Assembly: GCA_964019415.1 (NCBI GenBank)
Contig: OZ025870.1
Coordinates: 3,928,908 to 3,992,907, forward strand
DNA length: 64,000 nt
Reading direction: 5' to 3'
DNA from: Ianthella basta
Lineage: Eukaryota; Porifera; Demospongiae; Verongiida; Ianthellidae
A program made the position numbers and the translations under genes. Below the pieces are notes generated by a model. That model searched no databases and was not told where the DNA came from. It saw nothing but the letters and a program-made list of their open reading frames with translations. Positions 26,201 through 41,400 of the stretch are shown here, one piece after another (positions within the stretch are counted from its first letter, which is position 1; each line of letters opens with the position of its first letter).

Positions 26201-27480
26201 TGGCAAGATTTGGCAAGACATGACTCGGTAAGATTAAACAAGATTTGGCAAGATATGACAAGGTAAGATTTGACAAGATAAGGCAAGATATGACAACGTA
26301 AGATCTGGCAAGATATGACAAGGTAAGATTCTGGTAAGATTAGGCAAGATATGACAAGGTAAGATCTGGCAAGATTTAATTGGCAAGATATGACAAGGTA
26401 AGATTTGGCAAGATTAGGCAAGATATGACAAGGTAAGATCTGGCAATATATGGCAAGGTAAGATTTAGCAAGATTTGGCTAAATATGACAAGGTAAGATT
26501 TGACAAGATTTGGCAAGATATGACAAGGTAAGATTAAACAAGATTTGGCAAGATATGACAAGGTAAGATTTGGCAAGATTAGGCAAAATATGACAACGTA
26601 AGTTTTGGTAAGATTTGGCAAGATATGACAAGGTAAGATTTGGCAAGATTTGGCAAGATATGACAAGGTAAGAGTTGGTAAGATTAGGCAAAATATGACA
26701 ACGTAAGATTTAGCAAGATTAGGCAAGATATGACAAGGTAAGATTAGGCAAGATTAGACATGATATGGCAAGGTAAGATTAGGCAATATTAGGCAAGATA
26801 TGACAAGATAAGATTTGGCAAGATTTGGCAAGATATAAGAAGGTAAGATTTGGCAAGATCAGGCAAGATATCACAAGGTAAGATTTGGCAAGATTTAGCA
26901 AGATATGACAAGGTAAGATTAAGCAAGATTTGGCTAGATATGAGAATGTAAGATTTAGCAAGATTAGGCAAAATATGACAAGGTAAGATTTGGCAAGATT
27001 TGGCAAGATATGACAAGCTAAGATTTGGCCAGATTTGGCAATTATGACAAGGTAAGATTTGGCAAGATTTTGCAAGATATGACAAGGTAAGATTTGGCAA
27101 GATTTGGCAAGACATGACTCGGTAAGATTAAACAAGATTTGTCAAGATATGACAAGGTAAGATTTGGCAAGATAAGGCAAGATATGACAACGTAAGATCT
27201 GGCAAGATATGACAAGGTAAGATTCTGGTAAGATTAGGCAAGATATGACAAGGTAAGATCTGGCAAGATTTAATTGGCAAGATATGACAAGGTAAGATTT
27301 GGCAAGATTAGGCAAGATATGACAAGGTAAGATCTGGCAATATATGGCAAGGTAAGATTTAGCAAGATTTGGCTAAATATGACAAGGTAAGATTTGACAA
27401 GATTTGGCAAGATATGACAAGGTAAGATTAAACAAGATTTGGCAAGATATGACAAGGTAAGATTTGGCAAGATTTGGCAA
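23290..27480 (+). repeat. Nested tandem duplications (2046, 1505, 541 and 894 bp)
   Basis: A marker segment begins at 23298, 24803 and 25344 (offsets 1505 and 541, total 2046). A second series at 23839 and 25885 gives 2046 again, and 25895 to 26789 gives 894. Variants are almost identical between copies. The pattern needs at least three overlapping duplication events. Confidence 0.75.
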
Positions 27481-27535
27481 GATATGACAAGGTAAGATTA
27501 GGAAAGATTAGACAATATATGACAAGGTAAGATTA

Positions 27536-30500
27536 GGCAACATTAGGCAAGATATGACAAGATAAGATTTGGCAAGATTTGGCAAGATATGACAAGGTAA
27601 GATTTGGCAAGTTTAGGCAAGATATGACAAGGTAAGATGAAGCAAGATTTGGCAAGATTTGGCAAGGTAAGATTTGGCAAAATTAGGCAAGATATGACAA
27701 GGTAAGATTTGGCAAGAGTAGGCAAAATATGACAAGGTAAGATTTGGCAAGATTATGCAAGATGTGACAAGGTAAGATATGGCAAGATATGACAAGGTAA
27801 GATTCTGGCAAGATTAGGCAAGATATGACAAGGTAAGATCTGGCAATATATGAGAAGGTAGCATTTAGAAAGATTAGGAAAGATATGACAAGGTAAGATT
27901 AAGCAAGATTTGGCAAGATATGACAAGGTAAGAGTTGGCAAGATTAGGCAAAATATGACAACGTAAGATTTGGCAAGATTAGGCAAGATATGACAAGGTA
28001 AGATTTGGCAAGATTTGGCAAGATATGACAAGGTAAGATTAGGCAAGATTAGACATGATTTGGCAAGGTAAGATTAGGCAATATTAGGCAAGATATGACA
28101 AGATAAGATTTGGCAAGATTTGGCAAGATAAACGAAGGTAAGATTTGGCAAGATTAGGCAAGATATGACAAGGTAAGATTTGGCAAGATATAGCAAGATA
28201 TGACAAGGTAAGAGTAAGCAAGATTTGGCAAGAAATGAGAAGGTAAGATTTAGCAAGATTAGGCAAGATATGACAAGGTAAGATTTGGCAAGATTTGGCA
28301 AGATATGACAAGCTAAGATTTGGCAAAATTTGGCAAGATATGACAAGGTAAGATTTGACTAGATTTGGCAAGATATGACAAGGTAAGATTTTGCAAGATT
28401 TGGCAAGACATGGCGAGGTAAGATTTGGCAAGATTTGGCAAGATATGACAAGGTAAGATTTGGCAAGATTAGGCAAGATATGACGAGGTAAGATTTGGCA
28501 AGATATGACAAGGTAAGATTTGGCAAGATTTGGCAAGATATGACAGGGTAAGATTAAGTAAGATTAGGCAAGATATGACAAGGTAAGATTAATCAAGATT
28601 TGGCAAGATATGACAAGGTAAGATTTGGCAAGATTAGGCTAAATATGACAAGGTAAGATTTGGCAAGATTAGGCAAGATATGACAAGGTAAGATTTGGCA
28701 AGATTTGGCAAGATATGACAAGGTAAGATTAAGCAAATTAGGCAAAATAAGACAAGGTAAGATTTGGCAAGATTAGGCAAGATATGACAAGGTAAGATTT
28801 GGCAAGATTTGGCAAGATATGACAATGTAAGATTAGGCAAGATTAGACAAGATATGACAAGGTAAGATTAGGCAACATTAGGCAAGATGTGACAAGATAA
28901 GATTTTGCAAGATTTGGCAAGATATGACAAGGTAAGATTTGGCAAGATTAGGCAAGATATGGCAGGGTAAGATTTGGCAAGATTTAGCAAGATATGACAA
29001 GGTAAAATCTGGCAAGATTAGGCAAGATATGACAAGGTAAGATTTGCCAAGATTTGGCAAGATATGACAAGGTAAGATTTGGCAAGATTTGGCAAGATAT
29101 GAGAAGGTAAGATTTGGCAAGATTAGGCAAAATGTGACAAGGTAAGATTTGGCAAGATTAGGCAAGATATGACAAGGTAAGATTTGACAAGATTTGGCAA
29201 GATATGACAAGGTAAGATTTGGCAAGATTTGGCACAATAGGACGAGGTAAGATTTGGCAAGTTTAGGCAAGATATGACAAGGTAAGATTTGACAAGATTA
29301 GGCAAGATATGACAAGGTAAGATCTGGCAAAATATGACAAGGTAAGATTTGGTAAGATTAGGCAAGATATGGCAAAGTAAGATCTGGCAAGATATGACAA
29401 GGTAAGATTCTGGCCAGATTAGGCAAGATATGACAAGGTATGATCTGGCAATATATGACAAGGTAAGATTTAGCAAGATTAGGCAAGATATGACAAGGTA
29501 AGATTTGGCAAGATTTGGCAAGATATGACAACGTAAGATTTGGTAAGATTTGGCAAGATATGACAAGGTAAGATTAAGCAAAATTTGGCAAGATATGATA
29601 AGGTAAGATTAGGCAAGATTAGACAAGATATGACAAGGTAAGATTAGGCAACATTAGGCAAGATATGACAAGATAAGATTTGGCAAGATATGACAAGGTA
29701 AGATTTGGCAAGTTTAGGCAAGATATGACAAGGTAAGATTTGGCAAGATTTAGCAAGATATGACAAGGTAAGATGAAGCAAGATTTGGCAAGATTTGGCA
29801 AGGTAAGATTTGGCAAAATTAGGCAAGATATGACAAGGTAAGATTTGGCAAGAGTAGGCAAAATATGACAAGGTAAGATTTGGCAAGATTATGCAAGATG
29901 TGACAAGGTAAGATCTGGCAAGATATGACAAGGTAAGATTCTGGCAAGATTAGGCAAGATATGACAAGGTAAGATCTGGCAATATATGACAAGGTAGGAT
30001 TTAGCAAGATTAGGCAAGATATGACAAGGTAAGATTAAGCAAGATTTGGCAAGATATGACAAGGTAAGAGTTGGCAAGATTAGGCAAAATATGACAACGT
30101 AAGATTTGGCAAGATTAGGCAAGATATGACAAGGTAAGATTAGGCAAGATTTGGCAAGATATGACAAGGTAAGATTAGGCAAGATTAGACATGATTTGGC
30201 AAGGTAAGATTAGGCAATATTAGGCAAGATATGACATAATAAGATTTGGCAAGATTTGGCAAGATATAAGAAGGTAAGATTTGGCAAGATTAGGCAAGAT
30301 ATGACAAGGTAAGATTTGGCAAGATATAGCAAGATATGACAAGGTAAGATTAAGCAAGATTTGGCAAGAAATGAGAAGGTAAGATTTAGCAAGATTAGGC
30401 AAGATATGACAAGATAAGATTTGGCAAGATTTGGCAAGATATGACAAGCTAAGATTTGGCAAGTTTTGGCAAGATATATATGACAAGGTAAGATTTGGCT

Positions 30501-31900
30501 AGATTTGGCAAGATATGACAAGGTAAGATTTGGCAAGATTTGGCAAGACATGACGAGGTAAGATTTGGCAAGATTTGGCAAGATATGACAAGGTAAGATT
30601 TGGCAAGATTAGGCAAGTTATGACGAGGTAAGATTTGGCAAGATATGACAAGGTAAGATTTGGCAAGATTTGCCAAGATATGACAGGGTAAGATTAAGCA
30701 AGATTAGGCAAGATATGACAAGGTAAGATTAATCAAGATTTGGCAAGATATGACAAGGTAAGATTTGGCAAGATTAGGCTAAATATGACAAGGTAAGATT
30801 TGGCAAGATTAGGCAAGATATGACAAGGTAAGATTTGGCAAGATTTGGCAAGATATGACAAGGTAAGATTAAGCAAATTAGGCAAAATAAGACAAGGTAA
30901 GATTTGGCAAGATTAGGCAAGATATGACAAGGTAAGATTTGGCAAGATTTAGCAAGATATGACAAGGTAAGATTAGGCAAGATTAGACAAGATATGACAA
31001 GGTAAGATTAGGCAACATTAGGCAAGATGTGACAAGATAAGATTTTGCAAGATTTGGCAAGATATGACAAGGTAAGATTTGGCAAGATTAGGCAAGATAT
31101 GACAAGGTAAGATTTGGCAAGGTCTGGCAAGATATGACAAGGTAAGATTTGGCAAGACTTCGCAAGATATGACAAGGTAAGATTTGGCAAGATTAGGCAA
31201 GATATGGCAGGGTAAGATTTGGCAAGATTTAGCAAGATATGACAAGGTAAGATCTGGCAAGATTAGGCTAGATATGACAAGGTAAGATTTGGCAAGATTT
31301 GGCAAGATATGACAAGGTAAGATTTTGGCAAGATTAGGCAAGATATGAGAAGGTAAGATTTGGCAAGATTTGACAAGATATGAGAAGGTAAGATTTGGCA
31401 AAATTAGGCAAAATATGACGAGGTAAGATTTGGCAAGATTAGGCAAGATATGACAAGGTAAGATTTGACAAGATTTGGCAAGATATGACAAGGTAAGATT
31501 TGGCAAGATTTGGCAAAATAGGACGAGGTAAGATTTGGCAAGTTAAGGCAAGATATGACAAGGTAAGATTTGACAAGATTAGGCAAGATATGACAAGGTA
31601 AGATCTGGCAAAATATGACAAGGTAAGATTTGGTAAGATTAGGCAAGATATGGCAAAGTAAGATCTGGCAAGATATGACAAGGTAAGATTCTGGCCAGAT
31701 TAGGCAAGATATGACAAAGTAAGATCTGGCAATATATGACAAGGTAAGATTTAGCAAGATTAGGCAAGATATGACAAGGTAAGATTTGGCAAGATTTGGC
31801 AAGATATGACAAGGTAAGATTAAGCAAGATTTGGCAAGATATGACAAGGTAAGATTTGTTAAGATTAGGTAAAATATGACAACGTAAGATTTGGTAAGAT
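27536..31900 (+). repeat. Tandem duplication, about 2.14 kb x 2
   Basis: Variant sets at 27753, 28074 and 28634 recur at 29889, 30210 and 30774 (offsets 2136-2140). Monomers that join GATTT directly to GGCAAGGTAAG without GACAA mark both copies. Confidence 0.7.
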
Positions 31901-33250
31901 TAGGCAAGATATGACAAGGCGAGATTTGGCAAATTAGACAAAATATGACAAGGTAAGATTAAAAAGATTTGGCAAGTTATGACAAGGTAAGATTAAGCAA
32001 ATTAGGCAAAATAAGACAAAGTAAGATTTGGCAAGATTAGGCAAGATATGACAAGGTAAGATTTGGCAAGATTTGGCAAGATATGACAAGGTAGGGTTAG
32101 GCAAGATTAGACAAGATATGACAAGGTAAGATTAGGCAACATTAGGCAAGATGTGACAAGATAAGATTTTGCAAGATTTGGCAAGATATGACAAGGTAAG
32201 ATTTGGCAAGATTAGGCAAGATATGACAAGGTAAGATTTGGCAAGGTCTGGCAAGATATGACAAGGTAAGATTTGGCAAGACTTGGCAAGATATGACAAG
32301 GTAAGATTTGGCAAGATTAGGCAAGATATGGCAGAGTAAGATTTGGCAAAATTTAGCAAGATATGACAAGGTAAGATCTGGCAAGATTAGGCTAGATATG
32401 ACAAGGTAAGATTTGGCAAGATTTGGCAAGATATGACATGAAGGTAAGATTTTGGCAAGATTAGGCAAGATATGAGAAGGTAAGATTTGGCAAGATTTGG
32501 CAAGATATGACAAGGTAAGATTTGGCAAGATTTGACAAGATATGAGAAGGTAAGATTTGGCAAGATTAGGCAAAATATGACGAGGTAAGATTTGGCAAGA
32601 TTAGGCAAGATATGACAAGGTAAGATTTGACAATATTTGGCAAGATATGACAAGGTAAGATTTGGCAAGATTTGGCAAAATAGGACGAGGTAAGATTTGG
32701 CAAGTTTAGGCAAGATATGACAAGGTAAGATTTGACAAGATTAGGCAAGATATGACAAGGTAAGATCTGGCAAAATATGACAAGGTAAGATTTGGTAAGA
32801 TTAGGCAAGATATGGCAAAGTAAGATCTGGCAAGATATGACAAGGTAAGATTCTGGCCAGATTAGGCAAGATATGACAAGGTAAGATCTGGCAATATATG
32901 ACAAGGTAAGATTTAGCAAGATTAGGCAAGATATGACAAGGTAAGATTTGGCAAGATTTGGCAAGATATGACAAAGTAAGATTAAGCAAGATTTGGCAAG
33001 ATATGACAAGGTAAGATTTGTTAAGATTAGGTAAAATATGACAACGTAAGATTTGGTAAGATTAGGCAAGATATGACAAGGCGAGATTTGGCAAATTAGA
33101 CATAATATGACAAGGTAAGATTTGGCAAGATTATGCAAGATGTGACAAGGTAAGATCTGGCAAGATATGACAAGGTAAGATTCTGGCAAGATTAGGCAAG
33201 ATATGACAAGGTAAGATCTGGCAAGATTTGGCAAGATATGACAAGGTAAG
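31010..33250 (+). repeat. Tandem duplication, about 1.12-1.16 kb x 2
   Basis: The unit beginning with the CAACATTAGGCAAGATGTG marker at 31013 restarts at 32137 (offset 1124). Later variants track at 1162, showing a few inserted monomers in the second copy. Confidence 0.7.
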
Positions 33251-33866
33251 ATTTGGCAAGATTAGGCAAGATATGACAAGGTAAGATTTGGCAAGATTTA
33301 GCAAGATATGACAAGGTATGATTAAGCAAGATTTGGCAAGATATGACAAGGTAAGATTTGGTAAGATTAGGCAAGATATGACAAGGTAAGATTTGGCAAG
33401 ATTAGGCAAAATATGACTAGGTAAGATTTGGCAAGATTAGGCAATATATGACAAGGTAAGATCTGGCAAGATATGACAAGGTAAGATTCTGGTAAGATTA
33501 GGCAAGATATGACAAGGTAAGATCTGGCAAGATTTAATTGGCAAGATATGACAAGGTAAGATTTGGCAAGATTAGGCAAGATATGACAAGGTAAGATCTG
33601 GCAATATATGACAAGGTTAGATTTGGCAAGATTTGGCTAGATATGACAAGGTAAGATTTGGCAAGATTTGGCAAGATATGACAAGGTAAGATTAAGCAAG
33701 ATTTGGCAAGATATGACAAGGTAAGATTTGGCAAGATTAGGCAAAATATGACAACGTAAGTTTTGGCAAGATTTGGCAAGATATGACGAGGTAAGATTTG
33801 GCAAGATTTGGCAAGATATGACAAGGTAAGATTAGGCAAGATTACACAAGATATGACAAGGTAAGA

Positions 33867-36800
33867 TTAGGCAACATTAGGCAAGATATGACAAGATAAG
33901 AGTTGGCAAGATTTGGCAAGATATGACAAGGTAAGATTTGGCAAGATTAGGCAAGATATGACAAGGTAAGATGAAGCAAGATTTGGCAAGATATGACAAG
34001 GTAAGATTTGGCAAGATTTAGCAAGATATGACAAGGTAAGATGAAGCAAGATTTGGCAAGATATGACAAGGTAAGAGTTGGCAAGATTAGGCAAGATATG
34101 ACAAGGTAAGATTTGGCAAGAGTAGGCAAAATATGACAAGGTAAGATTTGGCAAGATCATGCTAGATGTGACAAGGTAAGATATGGCAAGATATGACAAG
34201 GTAAGATTCTGGCAAGATTAGGCAAGATATGACAAGGTAAGATCTGGCAATATATGACAAGGTAGGATTTAGCAAGATTAGGCAAGATATGACAAGGTAA
34301 GATTAAGCAAGATTTGGCAAGATATGACAAGGTAAGATTAGGCAAGATTAGACAAGATATGACAAGGTAAGATTAGGCAACATTAGGCAAGATGTGACAA
34401 GATAAGATTTTGCAAGATTTGGCAAGATATGACAAGGTAAGATTTGGCAAGATTAGGCAAGATATGACAAGGTAAGATTTGGCAAGGTTTGGCAAGATAT
34501 GAGAAGGTAAGATTTGGCAAGACTTGGCAAGATATGACAAGGTAAGATTTGGCAAGATTAGGCAAGATATGGCAGGGTAAGATTTGGCAAGATTTAGCAA
34601 GATATGACAAGGTAAGATCTGGCAAGATTAGGCAAGATTTGACAAGGTAAGATTTGGCAAGATTTGGCAAGATATGACAAGGCAAGATTTTGGCAAGATT
34701 AGGCAAGATATGAGAAGGTAAGATTTGGCAAGATTAGGCAAGATATGACAAGGTAAGATTTGGCAAGATTTGACAAGATATGAGAAGGTAAGATTTGGCA
34801 AGATTAGGCAAAATTTAACGAGGTAAGATTTGGCAAGATTAGGCAAGATATGACAAGGTAAGATTTGACATGATTTGGCAAGATATGACAAGGTAAGATT
34901 TGGCAAGATTTGGCAAAATAGGACGAGGTAAGATTTGGTAAGATTAGGCAAGATATGGCAAAGTAAGATCTGGCAAAATATGACAAGGTAAGATTTGGTA
35001 AGATTAGGCAAGATATGGCAAAGTAAGATCTGGCAAGATATGACAAGGTAAGATTCTGGCCAGATTAGGCAAGATATGACAATGTAAGATCTGGCAATAT
35101 ATGACAAGGTAAGATTTAGCAAGATTAGGCAAGATATGACAAGGTAAGATTAAGCAAGATTTGGCAAGATATGACAAAATAAGATTTGTTAAGATTAGGT
35201 AAAATATGACAACGTAAGATTTGACAAGATTAGGCAAGATATGACAAGGTAAGATTAAGCAAGATTTGGCAAGATATGATAACGTAAGATTAGGCAAGAT
35301 TAGACAAGATATGACAAGGTAAGATTAGGCAACATTAGGCAAGATATGACAAGATAAGATTTGGCAAGATTTGGCAAGATATGACAAGGTAAGATTTGGC
35401 AAGATTAGGCAAGATATGAGAAGGTAAGATTTGGCAAGATTTGGCAAGATATGACAAGGTAAGATTAAGTAAGATTTGGCAAGATATGACAAGGTAAGAT
35501 TTGGTAAGATTAGGCAAGATATGACAAGGCGAGATTTGGCAAATTAGACAAAATATGACAAGGTAAGATTAAAAAGATTTGGCAAGTTATGACAAGGTAA
35601 GATCTGGCAAGATATGACAAGGTAAGATTCTGGCAAGATTTGGCAAGATATGACAAGGTAAGATTAGGCAAGATTACACAAGATATGACAAGGTAAGATT
35701 AGGCAACATTAGGCAAGATATGACAAGATAAGAGTTGGCAAGATTTGGCAAGATATGACAAGGTAAGATTTGGCAAGATTAGGCAAGATATGACAAGGTA
35801 AGATGAAGCAAGATTTGGCAAGATATGACAAGGTAAGATTTGGCAAGATTTAGCAAGATATGACAAGGTAAGATGAAGCAAGATTTGGCAAGATATGACA
35901 AGGTAAGAGTTGGCAAGATTAGGCAAGATATGACAAGGTAAGATTTGGCAAGAGTAGGCAAAATATGACAAGGTAAGATTTGGCAAGATCATGCTAGATG
36001 TGACAAGGTAAGATATGGCAAGATATGACAAGGTAAGATTCTGGCAAGATTAGGCAAGATATGACAAGGTAAGATCTGGCAATATATGACAAGGTAGGAT
36101 TTAGCAAGATTAGGCAAGATATGACAAGGTAAGATTAAGCAAGATTTGGCAAGATATGACAAGGTAAGATTAGGCAAGATTAGACAAGATATGACAAGGT
36201 AAGATTAGGCAACATTAGGCAAGATGTGACAAGATAAGATTTTGCAAGATTTGGCAAGATATGACAAGGTAAGATTTGGCAAGATTAGGCAAGATATGAC
36301 AAGGTAAGATTTGGCAAGGTTTGGCAAGATATGAGAAGGTAAGATTTGGCAAGACTTGGCAAGATATGACAAGGTAAGATTTGGCAAGATTAGGCAAGAT
36401 ATGGCAGGGTAAGATTTGGCAAGATTTAGCAAGATATGACAAGGTAAGATCTGGCAAGATTAGGCAAGATTTGACAAGGTAAGATTTGGCAAGATTTGGC
36501 AAGATATGACAAGGCAAGATTTTGGCAAGATTAGGCAAGATATGAGAAGGTAAGATTTGGCAAGATTAGGCAAGATATGACAAGGTAAGATTTGGCACGA
36601 TTTGACAAGATATGAGAAGGTAAGATTTGGCAAGATTAGGCAAAATTTAACGAGGTAAGATTTGGCAAGATTAGGCAAGATATGACAAGGTAAGATTTGA
36701 CTTGATTTGGCAAGATATGACAAGGTAAGATTTGGCAAGATTTGGCAAAATAGGACGAGGTAAGATTTGGTAAGATTAGGCAAGATATGGCAAAGTAAGA

Positions 36801-37530
36801 TCTGGCAAAATATGACAAGGTAAGATTTGGTAAGATTAGGCAAGATATGGCAAAGTAAGATCTGGCAAGATATGACAAGGTAAGATTCTGGCCAGATTAG
36901 GCAAGATATGACAAGGTAAGATCTGGCAATATATGACAAGGTAAGATTTAGCAAGATTAGGCAAGATATGACAAGGTAAGATTAAGCAAGATTTGGCAAG
37001 ATATGACAAAATAAGATTTGTTAAGATTAGGTAAAATATGACAACGTAAGATTTGACAAGATTAGGCAAGATATGACAAGGTAAGATTAAGCAAGATTTG
37101 GCAAGATATGATAAGGTAAGATTAGGCAAGATTAGACAAGATATGACAAGGTAAGATTAGGCAACATTAGGCAAGATATGACAAGATAAGATTTGGCAAG
37201 ATTTGGCAAGATATGACAAGGTAAGATTTGGCAAGATTAGGCAAGATATGAGAAGGTAAGATTTGGCAAGATTTGGCAAGATATGACAAGGTAAGATTAA
37301 GTAAGATTTGGCAAGATATGACAAGGTAAGATTTGGTAAGATTAGGCAAGATATGACAAGGCGAGATTTGGCAAATTAGACAAAATATGACAAGGTAAGA
37401 TTAAAAAGATTTGGCAAGTTATGACAAGGTAAGATCTGGCAAGATATGACAAGGTAAGATTCTGGCAAGATTTGGCAAGATATGACAAGGCAAGATTTGG
37501 CAAGATTAGGCAAAATATGACTAGGTAAGA
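33867..37530 (+). repeat. Tandem duplication, 1832 bp x 2
   Basis: Every rare variant seen from 33867 to about 35520 recurs exactly 1832 bp later, including GATCATGCTAGATGTG (34155 and 35987). Only a handful of single-base differences were noticed, making this one of the youngest events in the window. Confidence 0.85.
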
Positions 37531-38100
37531 TTTGGCAAGATTAGGCAAGATATGACAAGGTAAGATCTGGCAAGATATGACAAGGTAAGATTTGGTAAGA
37601 TTAGGAAAGATATGACAAGGTAAGATTTGGCAAGATTAGGCAAAATATGACTAGGTAAGATTTGGCAAGATTAGGCAAGATATGACAAGGTAAGATCTGG
37701 CAAGATATGACAAGGTAAGATTCTGGTAAGATTAGGCAAGATATGACAAGGTAAGATCTGGCAAGATTTAATTGGCAAGATATGACAAGGTAAGATTTGG
37801 CAAGATTAGGCAAGATATGACAAGGTAAGATCTGGCAATATATGACAAGGTAAGATTTAGCAAGATTTGGCTACATATGACAAGGTAAGATTTGGCAAGA
37901 TTTGGCAAGATATGACAAGGTAAGATTAAGCAAGATTTGGCAAGATATGACAAGGTAAGATTTGGCAAGATTAGGCAAAATATGACAACGTAAGTTTTGG
38001 CAAGGTTTGGCAAGATATGACGAGGTAAGATTTGGCAAGATTTGGCAAGATATGACAAGGTAAGATTAGGCAAGATTACACAAGATATGACAAGGTAAGA

Positions 38101-41100
38101 TTAGGCAACATTAGGCAAGATATGACAAGATAAGAGTTGGCAAGATTTGGCAAGATATGACAAGGTAAGATTTGGCAAGATTAGGCAAGATATGACAAGG
38201 TAAGATTTGGCAAGATTTAGCAAGATATGACAAGGTAAGATGAAGCAAGATTTGGCAAGATATGACAAGGTAAGATTTGGCAAGATTAGGCAAGATATGA
38301 CAAGGTAAGATTTGGCAAGAGTAGGCAAAATATGACAAGGTAAGATTTGGCAAGATTATGCAAGATGTGACAAGGTAAGATATGGCAAGATATGACAAGG
38401 TAAGATTCTGGCAAGATTAGGCAAGATATGACAAGGTAAGATCTGGCAAGATATGACAAGGTAGGATTTAGCAAGATTAGGCAAGATATGACAAGGTAAG
38501 ATTAAGCAAGATTTGGCAAGATATGACAAGGTAAGAGTTGGCAAGATTAGGCAAAATATGACAACGTAAGATTTGGCAAGATTAGGCAAGATATGACAAG
38601 GTAAGATTAGGCAAGATTAGACATGATATGGCAAGGTAAGATTAGGCAATATTAGGCAAGATATGACAAGATAAGATTTGGCAAGATTTGGCAAGATATA
38701 AGAAGGTAAGATTTGGCAAGATCAGGCAAGATATGACAAGGTACGATTTGGCAAGATTTAGCAAGATATGACGAGGTAAGATTTGGCAAGATTTGGCAAG
38801 ATATGACAAGGTAAGATTAGGCAAGATTACACAAGTTATGACAAGGTAAGATTAGGCAACATTAGGCAAGATATGACAAGATAAGAGTTGGCAAGATTTG
38901 GCAAGATATGACAAGGTAAGATTTGGCAAGATTAGACAAGATATGACAAGGTAAGATTTGGCAAGATTTAGCAAGATATGACAAGGTAAGATGAAGCAAG
39001 ATTTGGCAAGATATGACAAGGCGAGATTTGGCAAATTAGACAAAATATGACAAGGTAAGATTAAAAAGATTTGGCAAGTTATGACAAGGTAAGATCTGGC
39101 AAGATATGACAAGGTAAGATTCTGGCAAGATTAGGCAAGATATGACAAGGTAAGATCTGGCAAGATTTGGCAAGATATGACAAGGTAAGATTTGGCAAGA
39201 TTAGGCAAGATATGACAAGGTAAGATTTGGCAAGATTTACCAAGATATGACAAGGTATGATTAAGCAAGATTTGGCAAGATATGACAAGGTAAGATTTGG
39301 TAAGATTAGGCAAGATATGACAAGGTAAGATTTGGCAACATTAGGCAAAATATGACTAGGTAAGATTTGGCAAGATATGACAAGGTAAGAGTCTGGTAAG
39401 ATTAGGCAAGATATGACAAGGTAAGATCTGGCAAGATTTAATTGGCAAGATATGACAAGGTAAGATTTGGCAAGATTAGGCAAGATATGACAAGGTAAGA
39501 TCTGGCAATATATGACAAGGTAAGATTTAGCAAGATTGGGCTAGATATGACAAGGTAAGATTTGGCAAGATTTGGCAAGATATGACAAGGTAAGATTAAG
39601 CAAGATTTGGCAAGATATGACAAGGTAAGATTTGGCAAGATTAAGCAAAATATGACAACGTAAGTTTTGGCAAGGTTTGGCAAGATATGACGAGGTAAGA
39701 TTTGGCAAGATTTGGCAAGATATGACAAGGTAAGATTAGGCAAGATTACACAAGATATGACAAGGTAAGATTAGGCAACATTAGGCAAGATATGACAAGA
39801 TAAGAGTTGGCAAGATTTGGCAAGATATGACAAAGTAAGATTTGGCAAGATTAGGCAAGATATGACAAGGTAAGATTTGGCAAGATTTAGCAAGATATGA
39901 CAAGGTAAGATGAAGCAAGATTTGGCAAGATATGACAAGGTGAGATTTGGCAAGATTAGGCAAGATATGACAAGGTAAGATTTGGCAAGAGTAGGCAAAA
40001 TATGACAAGGTAAGATTTGGCAAGATTATGCAAGATGTAACAAGGTAAGATATGGCAAGATATGACAAGGTAAGATTCTGGCAAGATTAGGCAAGATATG
40101 ACAAGGTAAGATCTGGCAATATATGACAAGGTAGGATTTAGCAAGATTAGGCAAGATATGACAAGGTAAGATTAAGCAAGATTTGGCAAGATATGACAAG
40201 GTAAGAGTTGGCAAGATTAGGCAAAATATGACAACGTAAGATTTGGCAAGATTTGGCAAGATATGACAAGGTAAGATTAGGCAAGATTAGACATGATATG
40301 GCAAGGTAAGATTAGGCAATATTAGGCAAGATATGACAAGATAAGATTTGGCAAGATTTGGCAAGATATAAGAAGGTAAGATTTGGCAAGATCAGGCAAG
40401 ATATGACAAGGTACGATTTGGCAAGATTTAGCAAGATATGACGAGGTAAGATTTGGCAAGATTTGGCAAGATATGACAAGGTAAGATTAGGCAAGATTAC
40501 ACAAGATATGACAAGGTAAGATTAGGCAACATTAGGCAAGATATGACAAGATAAGAGTTGGCAAGATTTGGCAAGATATGACAAGGTAAGATTTGGCAAG
40601 ATTAGGCAAGATATGACAAGGTAAGATTTGGCAAGATTTAGCAAGATATGACAAGGTAAGATGAAGCAAGATTTGGCAAGATATGACAAGGTAAGATTTG
40701 GCAAGATTAGGCAAGATATGACAAGGTAAGATTTGGCAAGAGTAGGCAAAATATAAGAAGGTAAGATTTGGCAAGATCAGGCAAGATATGACAAGGTAAG
40801 ATTTGGCAAGATTTAGCAAGATATGACGAGGTAAGATTTGGTAAGATTTGGCAAAACATGACGAGGTAAGATTAAGCAAGATTTGGCAAGATATGATAAG
40901 GTAAGATTTGGCAAGATTAGGCAAAATATGACTAGGTAAGATCTGGCAAGATTAGGCAAGATATGACAAGGTAAGATCTGGCAAGATATGACAAGGTAAG
41001 ATTCTGGTAAGATTAGGCAAGATATGACAAGGTAAGATCTGGCAAGATTTAATTGGCAAGATATGACAAGGTAAGATTTGGCAAGATTAGGCAAGATATG

Positions 41101-41400
41101 ACAAGGTAAGATCTGGCAAGATATGACAAGGTAAGATTTAGCAAGATTTGGCTAGATATAACAAGGTAAGATTTGGCAAGATTTGGCAAGATATGACAAG
41201 GTAAGATTAAGCAAGATTTGGCAAGATATGACAAGGTAAGATTTGGCAAGATTAGGCAAAATATGACAACGTAAGTTTTGGTATGATTTGGCAAGATATG
41301 ACAAGGTAAGATTTGGCAAGATTTGGCAAGATATGATAAGGTAAGATCAGGCAAGATTAGACAAGATATGACAAGTTAAGATTAGGCAACATTAGGCAAG
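38101..41400 (+). repeat. Tandem duplication, 1670 bp x 2
   Basis: Variants at 38101, 38286, 38356, 38642 and 38852 recur at 39771, 39956, 40026, 40312 and 40522, all with offset 1670. The second copy becomes mixed with other unit types after about 40750. Confidence 0.85.
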
